Shown here one piece after another: positions 24,469-33,193 of a stretch of DNA of 64,000 nt. The position numbers and the translations under genes were made by a program. The DNA is taken from assembly GCF_000425425.1 (NCBI RefSeq), contig NZ_AUDK01000011.1:62001-126000 (forward strand). The letters run 5' to 3'. The notes beneath the pieces were generated by a model that saw only the letters and a program-made list of their open reading frames with translations, had not been told where the DNA came from and searched no databases. The DNA is from Flavobacterium daejeonense DSM 17708. GTDB taxonomy: Bacteria; Bacteroidota; Bacteroidia; Flavobacteriales; Flavobacteriaceae. The first letter of the stretch is position 1. Each line of letters begins with the position of its first letter.

Positions 24469-25656
24469 CTACTCTTGGTACAAATCAAATAGTTCTTCTT
24501 TATCTTTCACAGTAATATTACTGCGTTTTTCTTTTCCGTTATTATCTAAATAAACAAATTGGTACGTATTATTTTTTGTTACTTTAAACTTTAGAAACTT
24601 ATTTAAATCGTCTATAGGCGAAGGAGAAAACCCAAAATCCAATTCTTTTCCTTCTTGAACTATAGCAACTTTTTCAGAAATCCGTTGTAATTTTTTATTC
24701 GATTTGTAAAGTTGTAAACTAATCCAAACCTCATCGGGTTTTAGATTTTCTAAGACTTTCTCTTTTTCATATAAATCAATGTAACGTTGCGTCACATTTT
24801 CGGCATGAATAGCTGTAGAAAGTGTATCCCATTCTAATCTAAAATAAGTTTCTTTCGGTTTATAAGAAGAAGCATAAATCCAGTGTCTTGGATTGGAAAT
24901 ATCAGCTCTTCCAGCATCGGCTAAAAACCAACTTTTATTCAAATCCTCCGGATAATATTCAGTAAAATACCATTGCCCATTCACCCATACTTCTACCCAG
25001 CTATGATTTCCTTTCATATTGGTCCACATAGGAGTACCCGCCATTCTAGCAGGAATTCCAACTGACCTGAACGCATCCACCAATAAAAAAGAAAGTCCGG
25101 TACAGGTAGCCATTTTTTCCTTTATAGATTGAAACGGACTGATATTTACAATGCTGCGATTCACATTATAATCAACCGATAAAACATTTCTGATGTTAGC
25201 AGTAACCGCTTTAATCGCTTCCCTAACGTTTTTACTATCTTTAACTAATGGCGAAAACTTTAAATAAAAATCATTTCTCCAGTTATCTCTGTTTTCATCA
25301 AAACAATAATATGGTAACACTTCATTTAAAAAAATAGAATCCGGTAATTTAGCACACCATGAAAATTCTTTTTTAACCTTATACGCACCATCAAGCTGAT
25401 CTTTTATATAAGGAATGGATAAAGATTTTAAATCCCGTTCCGGCATATACGCAATAAGAAAAGAAGCTGCTTCATAATGATGCATCGGCACGGTATTTAA
25501 AAGATACTGCAAAGAATCCTTTCTGTCTCCGGATTTCTCTAAAGCAGTATGTAATAAAGCTTCGTATTTAGGTAAAAAAACGCGATTTTTAATTTGGCTG
25601 AACGCCAAAAAAGGAATAATGGTAAAGACGAGAACGAGGCAACTAATTTTTTTCAT
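24469..25656 (-). CDS. Secreted transglutaminase-like domain protein
   Basis: A 395-residue exported protein with a signal peptide (MKKISCLVLVFTIIPFLAFSQ). The central transglutaminase-like core has a catalytic Cys in KMATCTGLSFLLVDAFRSVGIPARM (about 184), a His in KGNHSWVEVWVNGQWYFTEYYP (about 216) and a following acidic residue, the papain-like triad order. The C-terminal third is beta-rich and ends VKDKEELFDLYQE. Such proteins may be proteases, cross-linkers or inactive binding proteins; the triad residues look intact. It is a single gene, convergent with the secreted repeat protein. Confidence 0.82.
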   Translation of the reverse strand: MKKISCLVLVFTIIPFLAFSQIKNRVFLPKYEALLHTALEKSGDRKDSLQYLLNTVPMHHYEAASFLIAYMPERDLKSLSIPYIKDQLDGAYKVKKEFSWCAKLPDSIFLNEVLPYYCFDENRDNWRNDFYLKFSPLVKDSKNVREAIKAVTANIRNVLSVDYNVNRSIVNISPFQSIKEKMATCTGLSFLLVDAFRSVGIPARMAGTPMWTNMKGNHSWVEVWVNGQWYFTEYYPEDLNKSWFLADAGRADISNPRHWIYASSYKPKETYFRLEWDTLSTAIHAENVTQRYIDLYEKEKVLENLKPDEVWISLQLYKSNKKLQRISEKVAIVQEGKELDFGFSPSPIDDLNKFLKFKVTKNNTYQFVYLDNNGKEKRSNITVKDKEELFDLYQE

Positions 25657-26099
25657 GTGTGTAAAAAAATATTTAGATATAAAAAATTAAATCTACTTTA
25701 TATCTGATTATAGGATTTACGGACTATTGTTAGCTTTAAAAATTGAATTTTGAAAACTAAAATTAGCAAAAAACAATAGAATGATTAAAGAGAAATTTAA
25801 AAAAATGCTATATTTAACAGACACCAACCCCGCATTTAAGTGGTGATAGCGATGTAACATAATCAAGCTGTCTTAGGGAATTAGTAATTATTCACAGCTT
25901 AATTTTTTTTAGTAAAAAAATCAATATTCTTTAACGTGGAATCTTTAAATAATGTCCCTTTTATAAAATTAGGCTTTCATCAAAAGTACAAAAGTCTTTT
26001 TGAAAAATCAGGAATAAATTCATCCGAAAAAACTCAATATAAAATTTTGATTGGTTGATTTACTTAACATTTCAGTGAAAAAAATCTAAATTCTGCTTT
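25657..26099. other. 443-bp intergenic region without a supported feature
   Basis: The region is AT-rich. The longest stretch of interest is a 60-codon open frame ending at a TGA near 26059, but it has no ATG or plausible start and no recognisable similarity. I see no repeat family member and no convincing promoter or RNA gene. Confidence 0.5.
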
Positions 26100-26873
26100 C
26101 TACAGTTTTTTAGCTTCTTCCCAAAAAACATCCATCTCCGCCAAAGTCATATCAGAGAGTGATTTTCCTAATTCGCCAGCTTTGCTTTCCAAATACTGAA
26201 AGCGTTTAATGAATTTTTTATTGGTTCGTTCTAAGGCGTCTTCCGGATTAACCTTTAAAAAACGGGCATAATTAATCATGGAGAACAAAACATCGCCAAA
26301 TTCGGCCTCTATTTCATCCTGATTTCCCGACTTAACTTCTACCTGAAGTTCTTCTAATTCTTCCTGAACCTTATCCCAAACCTGATGCGGTTCTTCCCAG
26401 TCAAAACCTACGCCTTTTACCTTATCCTGAATGCGACTAGCTTTAACCAAGGCCGGTAAACTACGGGGAACGCCTTCCAAAACGGATTTTTTTCCTTCTT
26501 TTAGTTTGAGTTTTTCCCAGTTTTGTTTGACTTCTTCTTCATCTTTTACTTCTACATCACCATAAATATGCGGATGACGGTGAATCAATTTTTCACAAAT
26601 CTCATTACAAACATCGGCAATATCAAAATCCTTGGTTTCGCTGCCTATTTTGGCGTAAAAAACAATATGCAGCAACAAATCGCCTAATTCTTTTTTAACT
26701 TCATTTAAATCATTATCCAAAATGGCATCTCCTAATTCGTAGGTTTCTTCAATAGTAAGATGCCGGAGCGTTTGCAAAGTTTGCTTTTTATCCCAGGGAC
26801 ATTTTTCACGCAAATCGTCCATAATATCTAATAATTGTTCAAAAGCCTGCAATTGATTTTGTCTTGTATTCAT
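26100..26873 (-). CDS. mazG: MazG nucleoside triphosphate pyrophosphohydrolase
   Basis: A 257-residue protein; the start is the ATG at 26873 (MNTRQNQLQAFEQLLDIM), because a longer frame begins inside the upstream hairpin. It has two MazG domains. The first has LREKCPWDKKQTLQTLRHLTIEETYELGDAI and a second acidic patch (ELGDLLLHIVFYAKI); the C-terminal one has EELEELQVEV and EAEFGDVLFSMINYARF. MazG hydrolyses canonical and aberrant NTPs to NMP and PPi. A strong hairpin precedes it, so it probably has limited read-through from the DUF5606 gene or its own weak promoter. Confidence 0.95.
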   Translation of the reverse strand: MNTRQNQLQAFEQLLDIMDDLREKCPWDKKQTLQTLRHLTIEETYELGDAILDNDLNEVKKELGDLLLHIVFYAKIGSETKDFDIADVCNEICEKLIHRHPHIYGDVEVKDEEEVKQNWEKLKLKEGKKSVLEGVPRSLPALVKASRIQDKVKGVGFDWEEPHQVWDKVQEELEELQVEVKSGNQDEIEAEFGDVLFSMINYARFLKVNPEDALERTNKKFIKRFQYLESKAGELGKSLSDMTLAEMDVFWEEAKKL

Positions 26874-26898
26874 AAGAAGAAGTTTGTGTAAAAATAAG

Positions 26899-26934
26899 AA
26901 ATCCTGTGTTCTAAGCGCTTTAGAACACAGGATT
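26899..26934 (-). terminator. Perfect 16-bp stem hairpin between the DUF5606 gene and mazG
   Basis: AAATCCTGTGTTCTAA (26899-26914) and TTAGAACACAGGATTT (26919-26934) are exactly complementary around a GCGC loop. On the leftward strand it is followed by CTTATTTTTA. It fits a terminator for the DUF5606 gene, but it is only 25 bp from the mazG start codon, leaving no room for a mazG promoter below it. Confidence 0.75.
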
Positions 26935-26954
26935 TTATAACATTTCAGCAAAAA

Positions 26955-27431
26955 TTATTCTGCTACTTTTTTAGATTTTTTTGGTTTTTCTGCCGGAGCT
27001 TCTGCTTCTGCAGTAACTGCTTCCACTACTTCTTTGGCTACAGCTTCTTCAGTTGTTACCAAACCTTTAGCTTGTAAAGTGTTGTACCAGTTTAAAATTT
27101 TCCTGATATCCGAAGCATATACTCTTTCTTCGTCATAATTTGGCAAAATTTCTTTAAAATAAGCTGCCTGAGCCGCTACATCTTCTTTGTGGGAAATAGC
27201 CGGACCGTTGTTTTCTTTTTCAGCAATGCTGTTCATTACTTCTTTTAACGGTTTTTCACCTTCATAAGTATATACTGAAATTTCAGACAACAAACTTACA
27301 TTACTTCTCAAGTTTACCGTGATTTTTTTTCCGTCAACCAATGATTCTGCGACAAAACCGGTGCGTGTTTGCACTTTTAAAACATATAAACCCGGTTTTC
27401 CTGAAATCGCTAATATTTTTTCTAAATTCAT
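26955..27431 (-). CDS. DUF5606 domain-containing protein
   Basis: A 158-residue protein of a family that seems confined to Bacteroidota. The conserved part (1 to about 125) starts MNLEKILAISGKPGLYVLKVQTRTGFVAESLVDGK and includes LPNYDEERVYASDIRKILNWYN. The C-terminal tail is low-complexity (EAVTAEAEAPAEKPKKSKK), rich in Ala, Glu and Lys. The function is unknown to me. It sits between def and mazG, an arrangement I recall as common in flavobacteria. Confidence 0.85.
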   Translation of the reverse strand: MNLEKILAISGKPGLYVLKVQTRTGFVAESLVDGKKITVNLRSNVSLLSEISVYTYEGEKPLKEVMNSIAEKENNGPAISHKEDVAAQAAYFKEILPNYDEERVYASDIRKILNWYNTLQAKGLVTTEEAVAKEVVEAVTAEAEAPAEKPKKSKKVAE

Positions 27432-27515
27432 GTTATATAATTATTATTTAAGAATTCTTATAATTGTTTGGCTATTGCTCAAAAACGATACCAAAAAGAC
27501 TTTTAAAAAGAATGA

Positions 27516-28103
27516 TTATCTGCTTTTTTTTCCAAAAAAACGCATTCTGTAATCCTGAAAAGTTTTGCCTTCCATGATATTTTTTAGTTTCCCTTTGATA
27601 AGACGTTTCTTTAACGAAGAAATTTTATCGGTAAACAAAATTCCTTCAATATGATCATATTCGTGCTGAATAACACGCGCTACTAAACCATCGAAAACTT
27701 CGGTTTTCATCACAAAATCTTCTTCGCAGTATTCGATAGTTACTCTTTCTTTACGATATACATCCTCACGAACATCAGGGATGCTTAAACAACCTTCGTT
27801 AAAAGCCCAGTCTTCCCCTTCTTCCTTGATAATTTTTGCATTAATAAAAGTACGTTTAAAACCTTTCAATTGTTTTTGCTCATCAGCTTCTAAATCTTCA
27901 TCGTCACTAAAAGGTGTTGCGTCTATAACAAATAAACGTATGGCCAGTCCTATCTGCGGCGCTGCCAGTCCTACTCCGGATGCATTATACATCGTTTCAT
28001 ACATATTGGCTATTGTTTCTTTCAAATTAGGATATTCAGCTGTAATTTCCGTTCCTACTTTTCTCAAAACCGGATCACCGTATCCTACAATTGGTAAAAT
28101 CAT
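27516..28103 (-). CDS. def: Peptide deformylase
   Basis: A 195-residue enzyme with all three deformylase motifs: GVGLAAPQIGL (43-53), EGCLSIP (103-109) and HEYDH (147-151). The Cys and the two His bind the catalytic Fe2+. It removes the formyl group from the N-terminal methionine of new proteins. The insertion DATPFSDDEDLEADEQKQLKG between motifs 1 and 2 is usual for the phylum. It is the first gene of the leftward set def, DUF5606, mazG. Confidence 0.97.
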   Translation of the reverse strand: MILPIVGYGDPVLRKVGTEITAEYPNLKETIANMYETMYNASGVGLAAPQIGLAIRLFVIDATPFSDDEDLEADEQKQLKGFKRTFINAKIIKEEGEDWAFNEGCLSIPDVREDVYRKERVTIEYCEEDFVMKTEVFDGLVARVIQHEYDHIEGILFTDKISSLKKRLIKGKLKNIMEGKTFQDYRMRFFGKKSR

Positions 28104-28142
28104 TGTTGTTGTATTAAATATTAGTAGCTTTTTAAAGCTTTA

Positions 28143-28282
28143 AATCCTAAATTTAGGATTGCCAAAAATAGTAAAATTTAAACAATGCTTAAAAGGGATT
28201 AACAATAAATAGTGTTTTTAAAATTTAATCCTAAAAACAAAGGTATTTATCCCATTGATAAATGCGACAATTCATACCTTTG
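28143..28282. promoter_or_regulatory. Divergent def / FUSC promoter region with 18-bp palindrome
   Basis: AATCCTAAATTTAGGATT at 28143-28160 is a perfect 18-bp palindrome 40 bp upstream of def; TAATCCTAAA repeats half of it near 28227-28236. For the rightward gene, TACCTTTG (28275-28282) is a perfect -7 element, with TTG at 28255-28257 as a plausible -33 part. The palindrome could be an operator for an unknown regulator. Confidence 0.55.
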
Positions 28283-28301
28283 TGTATAATCCCTAAGATT
28301 T

Positions 28302-30527
28302 ATGATTTCAAAAATTCAGAAATTCATTTCCGGCACCAATTTCAGTAATGCTTTGAAAGTCACCATTGCCGCCGTTTTTCCCGTATTATTATTTTCCTAT
28401 TTTGATCATTTTCAAATTGGTTTTACCATCGCTTTAGGTGCTTTTTTTACTTTTCCGAGTGATATTCCCAGCAATCTGAAACATAAAATCAACGGATTAT
28501 TAGTGACTTCATTTATCATTGCCGGGGTTAATCTGATTATCAATTTGTGTTATCCTTATGCGTGGATTTTTTATCCGGTACTCATTACGCTTATTTTTTG
28601 TGTTTCGATGATTCTGGTGTACGGACAACGGGCTACGATGGTTTCTTTTTCGGCTTTATTGTCGCTTTCACTGGCTTTTGCACATTTAAATTCAGGTTGG
28701 GAAATGCTTCACTACGCCGGACTTTTATTAGCCGGAGGATTATTTTATACCATTATTTCGCTGCTTTTTTTCTTTATAAAACCCAATCATTATGTCGAAT
28801 TGCAAATGGCCGAGTGCATCCGACTTACGGCTAAATACCTGAAACTACGTGGTGATTTATGGGAACTTAATTCGAACCGAAAAGCAATTACTAAAAAACA
28901 ATTGCATCTTCAGGTAGAACTGAATATTTTACACGAAAATATTAGGGAAATTCTAATTACCAACCGAACCAAATCAGGTTCTTCAGGACAAAACCGAAAA
29001 TTTTTACTCAGTTTTATTTCTTTGGTCGAAATATTAGAACTGGCTATCGCTACTTCTTTTGACCATAATAAATTACATCAAAAATTTGACAGCTATCCTA
29101 AAGCACTGGAAACCTATCAAAATCTGGCTTACAGCTTAGCTAAAAGCTTAAAATTATTGTCGCAAAGCATCGAAAAACACGAAGCTTACACCTCCGAACA
29201 CAATCTGATTGAAGATTTACACCAGTTTGAAGAAACAATAACTTCTTACAAAAAAAACTTGAAGACCAAATCTTCTTCGGAAGAAGTATTAATGCTCATT
29301 ACCATGCTGCATTATGCTGAAAAACAGGTAGAAAAAATTATCACTTTAGAACGTGCTTACACAGATAACATTAATTCGAAAGATTTAATCAAAGGACGCG
29401 ACAAAGACATTGAAAAATTCATAAAACCCCAATATTATCCGCTGAGTACTTTTGTAGAAAACCTCAGCTTTTCCTCAACTGTTTTCAGGCATTCGCTGCG
29501 AATAACCGTTACCATTTTATTAGGATACATGATTGGAAAAATCCTTCCATTAGAAAACGTTTACTGGATTATCCTGACCATTGTAGTGATTATGAGACAG
29601 GGATTTGGGCAAACGAATGAACGTACGTATCACCGTATTTTTGGGACTTTACTGGGTGGTGTTATTGCTTTTGGAATACTTTCGGTTATTCACGATTCTT
29701 ATGTAATTAGTACGCTGGCGATAATTGCCATGCTCTTAGGATTTTCTTTCAATCCCAGCAATTATAAAATTGGCGCCACCTTTATCACTATTTATGTGGT
29801 TTTAATTTATGGTGTCCTGGCTCCTGATAACGGCAATGTGATTGAATACCGCATTTTAGATACGATTGTGGGCGCTTCTCTGTGTTTGCTCGCTAATTAT
29901 TTTTTATGGCCGTCCTGGGAATTTTTAAGCCTTCCGGTTTACATTGAAAGTGCAATTGAAGCCAACAGAAATTATCTAAGAGAAATTTCGATTATCTATA
30001 ATAAAAAAACAGAAGTTTCTACCGAATACCGACTGGCCCGAAAACAGGCTTTTATTGAAATTGGAAATTTAATGGCTTCTTTTCAGCGTATGCTTCAGGA
30101 ACCTAAATCCAAACAAAACAAACTGCCTCAGGTTTACAAATTAGTGGTACTAAATCATTCTTTATTGTCTTCGCTGGCTTCTTTAGGAACTTATATTCAG
30201 TCGCACAAAACAACCGAAGCTTCTAAAGCCTTCAATGTGGTGGTGGATAAAGTACTGGGAAATTTAGAATTTGCTATGAATTTACTCAGTAATCCTGATT
30301 CCGCTCCAACGCAGTCCAATGAAGAACTGGATCAACGACTAACAGAGTTGAAAAATATTCGTTCCAAAGAATTAAAACAAATCAAATTGATTGACAAAGA
30401 AGCGTATCAAATCAAAATGCAGGAAGCCCAATTGGTTATTGAACAATTGATTTGGATGACCAATTTATCCGAAAACATTGTAAAAACTACCGAATTACTG
30501 ATGTCTGAAAAAAAAGAATCCCATTAG
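28302..30527 (+). CDS. FUSC family inner-membrane protein (YccS/YhfK-like)
   Basis: A 741-residue protein with the two-module FUSC layout: six hydrophobic helices near the N-terminus (about 16-160), a long soluble coiled segment (about 165-385), six more helices (about 395-560) that start SLRITVTILLGYMIGKILPLENVYWIILTIVVIMRQGFGQTNERTYHRIFGT, and a C-terminal helical cytoplasmic tail. The family is related to aromatic-acid efflux proteins, but no substrate can be named. It has its own promoter and ends in a terminator shared with mqo. Confidence 0.9.
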   Translation: MISKIQKFISGTNFSNALKVTIAAVFPVLLFSYFDHFQIGFTIALGAFFTFPSDIPSNLKHKINGLLVTSFIIAGVNLIINLCYPYAWIFYPVLITLIFCVSMILVYGQRATMVSFSALLSLSLAFAHLNSGWEMLHYAGLLLAGGLFYTIISLLFFFIKPNHYVELQMAECIRLTAKYLKLRGDLWELNSNRKAITKKQLHLQVELNILHENIREILITNRTKSGSSGQNRKFLLSFISLVEILELAIATSFDHNKLHQKFDSYPKALETYQNLAYSLAKSLKLLSQSIEKHEAYTSEHNLIEDLHQFEETITSYKKNLKTKSSSEEVLMLITMLHYAEKQVEKIITLERAYTDNINSKDLIKGRDKDIEKFIKPQYYPLSTFVENLSFSSTVFRHSLRITVTILLGYMIGKILPLENVYWIILTIVVIMRQGFGQTNERTYHRIFGTLLGGVIAFGILSVIHDSYVISTLAIIAMLLGFSFNPSNYKIGATFITIYVVLIYGVLAPDNGNVIEYRILDTIVGASLCLLANYFLWPSWEFLSLPVYIESAIEANRNYLREISIIYNKKTEVSTEYRLARKQAFIEIGNLMASFQRMLQEPKSKQNKLPQVYKLVVLNHSLLSSLASLGTYIQSHKTTEASKAFNVVVDKVLGNLEFAMNLLSNPDSAPTQSNEELDQRLTELKNIRSKELKQIKLIDKEAYQIKMQEAQLVIEQLIWMTNLSENIVKTTELLMSEKKESH

Positions 30528-30545
30528 CCATGACTAACGGGATTC
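30516..30545. terminator. Bidirectional hairpin between FUSC and mqo
   Basis: GAATCCCATTAG (30516-30527) pairs with CTAACGGGATTC (30534-30545), with one G-U pair and a 6-nt loop. The left arm includes the FUSC stop codon. The A-run upstream on the + strand gives a U-run for the leftward mqo transcript, so it terminates mqo best. Confidence 0.7.
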
Positions 30546-30565
30546 CTCATAAAGTGGTATTGCTA

Positions 30566-32059
30566 TTATTTTAATTTCAAAACGGTAGCGGTATTTTCTC
30601 TAACTGCTTTAAGCAATTCCGGATTTTCATTTAATTTTTGTCCGTAAGAAGGAATCATTTCTTTAAACTTAGCCTGCCATTCCGGAGTTTTGATTTCATT
30701 TTTATAACATCTGCTAATTACATCAATCATAATTGAAACTGCTGTAGAAGCCCCTGGCGAAGCCCCAAGTAATACCGATAAAGTTCCATCGGCAGAAGTA
30801 ATCACCTCTGTTCCAAACTCTAACTTTCCTCCTTCTTTTTCGTCTTTCTTAATTACCTGAACACGTTGTCCGGCACGCTCTAAAACCCAGTCTTTAGATT
30901 TTGCCCCCGGGACATAGTCTCTCAAAGCTTTAATTCTGTCAGCCGGAGATTGACGCACCTGCTCAATTAAATATTTAGTCAACGGAATATTTTTGTATCC
31001 GGCAATTAGCATCGGCATAATATTGTCCAACTGAATCGACTTTGGTAAATCAGAGTATTTTCCGTTTTTCAGAAAACGGGTTGAGAATCCTGCAAAAGGC
31101 CCAAACAATAATTGTTTCTCACCATTTATCATACGCGAATCAATATGCGGAACCGACATAGGTGGCGCACCCACACTAGCTTTTCCGTACACTTTTGATT
31201 CATGTTGCGCAATCACATCCGGATTAGTACATTTCAACCATTGTCCGCTTACCGGGAAACCGCCAAAACCTTTTCCTTCCGGAATATCTGCTTTCTCTAA
31301 CAATGGCAACGAACCTCCTCCGGCTCCGATGAAAACAAATTTAGGATAGGCTTTTCGAATAGAACCATCATTTAAATTTTTGATTTTTATCCTCCATGTT
31401 TTATTTTCTTTTTGTCTTAGTTTTTTAACTTCATGACCAAAATACATATTCACACCTTCCATTTGAGTCAGATACTGAAACATATTTCGGGTCAATTCAC
31501 CAAAATTCACATCTGTACCAATAGCCATAGACGTTCCGGCTACTTTTTCAGATTCTTTTCGGCCTTCCATAACCAATGGCATCCATGATTTCAATTCGGC
31601 AAAATCAGTACTGAACTGCATTTCCTCAAAAAGCGGATTGGCTTGCAAAGCTTTGAATCGTTTGGTTAAAAATTCTACATTTTTATCCCCCCAAACAAAA
31701 CTGATATGTGGAATTCTTTTGATAAAATTCTCCGGAGATTTTACAATTCCTTTTTGAGCTAAATAGGCCCAAAACTGACGGGAAACCTCAAAAGATTCAG
31801 CAATACTAATGGCTTTTTTAGGATCGATACTTCCATCACTTCCTTCCGGAGTATAATTTAATTCACAAAAAGCGGAGTGTCCTGTTCCGGCGTTATTCCA
31901 GGCATCTGAACTTTCGGCTGCAGCATTGTCTAATCTTTCGTAAATATCAATAGTTAAATCGGGTTGTAATTCTTTCAGGATAATTCCTAAAGTAGCACTC
32001 ATAATTCCTGCTCCGATAAGAACCACATCACAATGGGAACGTATAGTTGTATCTGACAT
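30566..32059 (-). CDS. mqo: Malate:quinone oxidoreductase
   Basis: A 497-residue FAD enzyme. The dinucleotide-binding start is VVLIGAGIMSATLGIILKEL (GAGIMS 17-22), then the Mqo signature ERLDNAAAESSDAWNNAGTGHSAFCELNYTPE, and later FGPFAGFSTRFLKNG and VLLGASPGASTAVSIMIDVI. It oxidises L-malate to oxaloacetate and passes electrons to the membrane quinone pool, replacing or backing up NAD-malate dehydrogenase in the TCA cycle. It is a single-gene unit. Confidence 0.97.
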   Translation of the reverse strand: MSDTTIRSHCDVVLIGAGIMSATLGIILKELQPDLTIDIYERLDNAAAESSDAWNNAGTGHSAFCELNYTPEGSDGSIDPKKAISIAESFEVSRQFWAYLAQKGIVKSPENFIKRIPHISFVWGDKNVEFLTKRFKALQANPLFEEMQFSTDFAELKSWMPLVMEGRKESEKVAGTSMAIGTDVNFGELTRNMFQYLTQMEGVNMYFGHEVKKLRQKENKTWRIKIKNLNDGSIRKAYPKFVFIGAGGGSLPLLEKADIPEGKGFGGFPVSGQWLKCTNPDVIAQHESKVYGKASVGAPPMSVPHIDSRMINGEKQLLFGPFAGFSTRFLKNGKYSDLPKSIQLDNIMPMLIAGYKNIPLTKYLIEQVRQSPADRIKALRDYVPGAKSKDWVLERAGQRVQVIKKDEKEGGKLEFGTEVITSADGTLSVLLGASPGASTAVSIMIDVISRCYKNEIKTPEWQAKFKEMIPSYGQKLNENPELLKAVRENTATVLKLK

Positions 32060-32172
32060 AATATTGTTTTTATAGGCGGCAAAGATACTTTAATATTCTT
32101 GTAATTAAAAGAGCCTTTCTAAGGGAAAAAGTTACATTTATCACTAAGTTTTGCGGTTTTAACAAAGAATTA

Positions 32173-32589
32173 TTAAAACATTTTGCGGGATAAGTAATCC
32201 TGCAACATGATTGTAGCCGAAATTTCGTCAATAAGGGCTTTATTTTGACGTTGCTTTTTATTCAAACCACTGTCAATCATGGTTTGGAAGGCCATTTTAG
32301 AAGTAAATCGCTCATCTACCCGCTCTATTTTCATCTCCGGAAAATGGTTGGTAAAATGCGTTACAAATCCCTTAATAATGGAAGCACTTTGCGAAGGTTC
32401 GCCGTTCATTTGTTTCGGTTCGCCAATGAGTACCAATTCTACTTTTTCTTTCGAAAAATAATCCTTTAAAAAAGCAATTGCGGTATGACTGGGAATAGTA
32501 GTTAGTCCCGAAGCTATAATTTGTAATTCATCGGTAACTGCAATTCCTGTACGTTTTTGTCCGTAATCAATACAAAGTATTCTTGGCAT
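32173..32589 (-). CDS. ruvX: Putative Holliday junction resolvase RuvX (YqgF)
   Basis: A 138-residue RNase H-fold protein. It begins MPRILCIDYGQKRTGIAVTD with the catalytic Asp8 and the DYGxKRxG motif, has LVLIGEPKQMNG, and the late motif ERVDERFTSKMAFQTMIDSGLNKKQRQ...DEISATIMLQDYL. The family is linked to 16S rRNA 5'-end maturation and to Holliday junction cleavage. It starts directly at the end of the toxin gene (adjacent stop and start codons), so the toxin-antitoxin pair and ruvX are probably one transcript. Confidence 0.95.
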   Translation of the reverse strand: MPRILCIDYGQKRTGIAVTDELQIIASGLTTIPSHTAIAFLKDYFSKEKVELVLIGEPKQMNGEPSQSASIIKGFVTHFTNHFPEMKIERVDERFTSKMAFQTMIDSGLNKKQRQNKALIDEISATIMLQDYLSRKMF

Positions 32590-32871
32590 TTATAAAGAGT
32601 TTTTATATTTTATGAAACCGAATACGGAAATAACTTCTTGTTCCGTATCTATATAATAGACAACAGTATAACCTTTAAAAACATAATCTCTTATGTTTTC
32701 ATCATCATAATATCTGGATTTCTTAAAATTAAAAGGATTTTCTAAATTTTTCTTTATGTTTTTAATTAAATCAGCCTTAAATTTTCTTGCTGCGATAGGT
32801 TTGTCTTTCGAAATATACCTAATCTGACTATCTAAATCCAATCTAAAATCTTCAGTAATTTCAATTTTCAT
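32590..32871 (-). CDS. RelE/ParE family toxin
   Basis: A 93-residue protein; I use the ATG at 32871 (MKIEITEDFRLDLDSQIRYISKDKP), as a longer frame extends over the antitoxin's end. It has the ParE/RelE core: an amphipathic helix pair, then AARKFKADLIKNIKKNLENPFNFKKSRYYDDENIRDYVFKGYTVVYYIDTEQEVISVFGF. Its start overlaps the antitoxin gene by 11 bp. Whether it is a ribosome-dependent RNase or gyrase poison cannot be told. It lies directly upstream of ruvX. Confidence 0.85.
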   Translation of the reverse strand: MKIEITEDFRLDLDSQIRYISKDKPIAARKFKADLIKNIKKNLENPFNFKKSRYYDDENIRDYVFKGYTVVYYIDTEQEVISVFGFIKYKNSL

Positions 32872-33094
32872 ATTCTGAAATTGTCTTTTCCAGATACGCA
32901 TCTAACTCTTCCAAAGTACAACTTTCAGCCGTTCCGTTTTTTATCTTCTCCAAAGCAGCATCCAGTTTTTTCTTATTTGCATCGAAATCCGGATCTTCCT
33001 GAACAATTTTTAATTCTTCAGAAGAAAAAACACTTAACAATTTTAATATTTTTTCTTTGATTTCTGATTTAAATTCTAATCTAATCGCTTCCAT
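32861..33094 (-). CDS. Antitoxin of the RelE/ParE pair
   Basis: A 77-residue, mainly helical acidic protein (MEAIRLEFKSEIKEKILKLLSVFSSEELKIVQEDPDF). It precedes and overlaps the toxin gene, the usual arrangement for type II antitoxins. The end TLEELDAYLEKTISEYEN looks like the toxin-binding tail. I do not recognise a defined DNA-binding domain, so the antitoxin call depends on the partner and size. Confidence 0.75.
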   Translation of the reverse strand: MEAIRLEFKSEIKEKILKLLSVFSSEELKIVQEDPDFDANKKKLDAALEKIKNGTAESCTLEELDAYLEKTISEYEN

Positions 33095-33168
33095 AATCCA
33101 AACAATTTAATATACAAATATATAACATTTTCAATACTTTTCTCTTTTTAGCTTTTAGTTAAAAAGCC

Positions 33169-33176
33169 TATATTTG
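33169..33176 (+). promoter_or_regulatory. -7 element of the dapD promoter
   Basis: TATATTTG fits the Bacteroidota -7 consensus TAnnTTTG and lies 17 bp before the dapD ATG, giving a very short leader. No clear TTTG is seen at the -33 position. Confidence 0.6.
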
Positions 33177-33193
33177 CCAAAAAATTTTAAATC

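Noticed and set aside
25880..26061. A 60-codon open frame without ATG
   Set aside because: No plausible start codon, no promoter and no resemblance to a known family; too short to be called even as a remnant.
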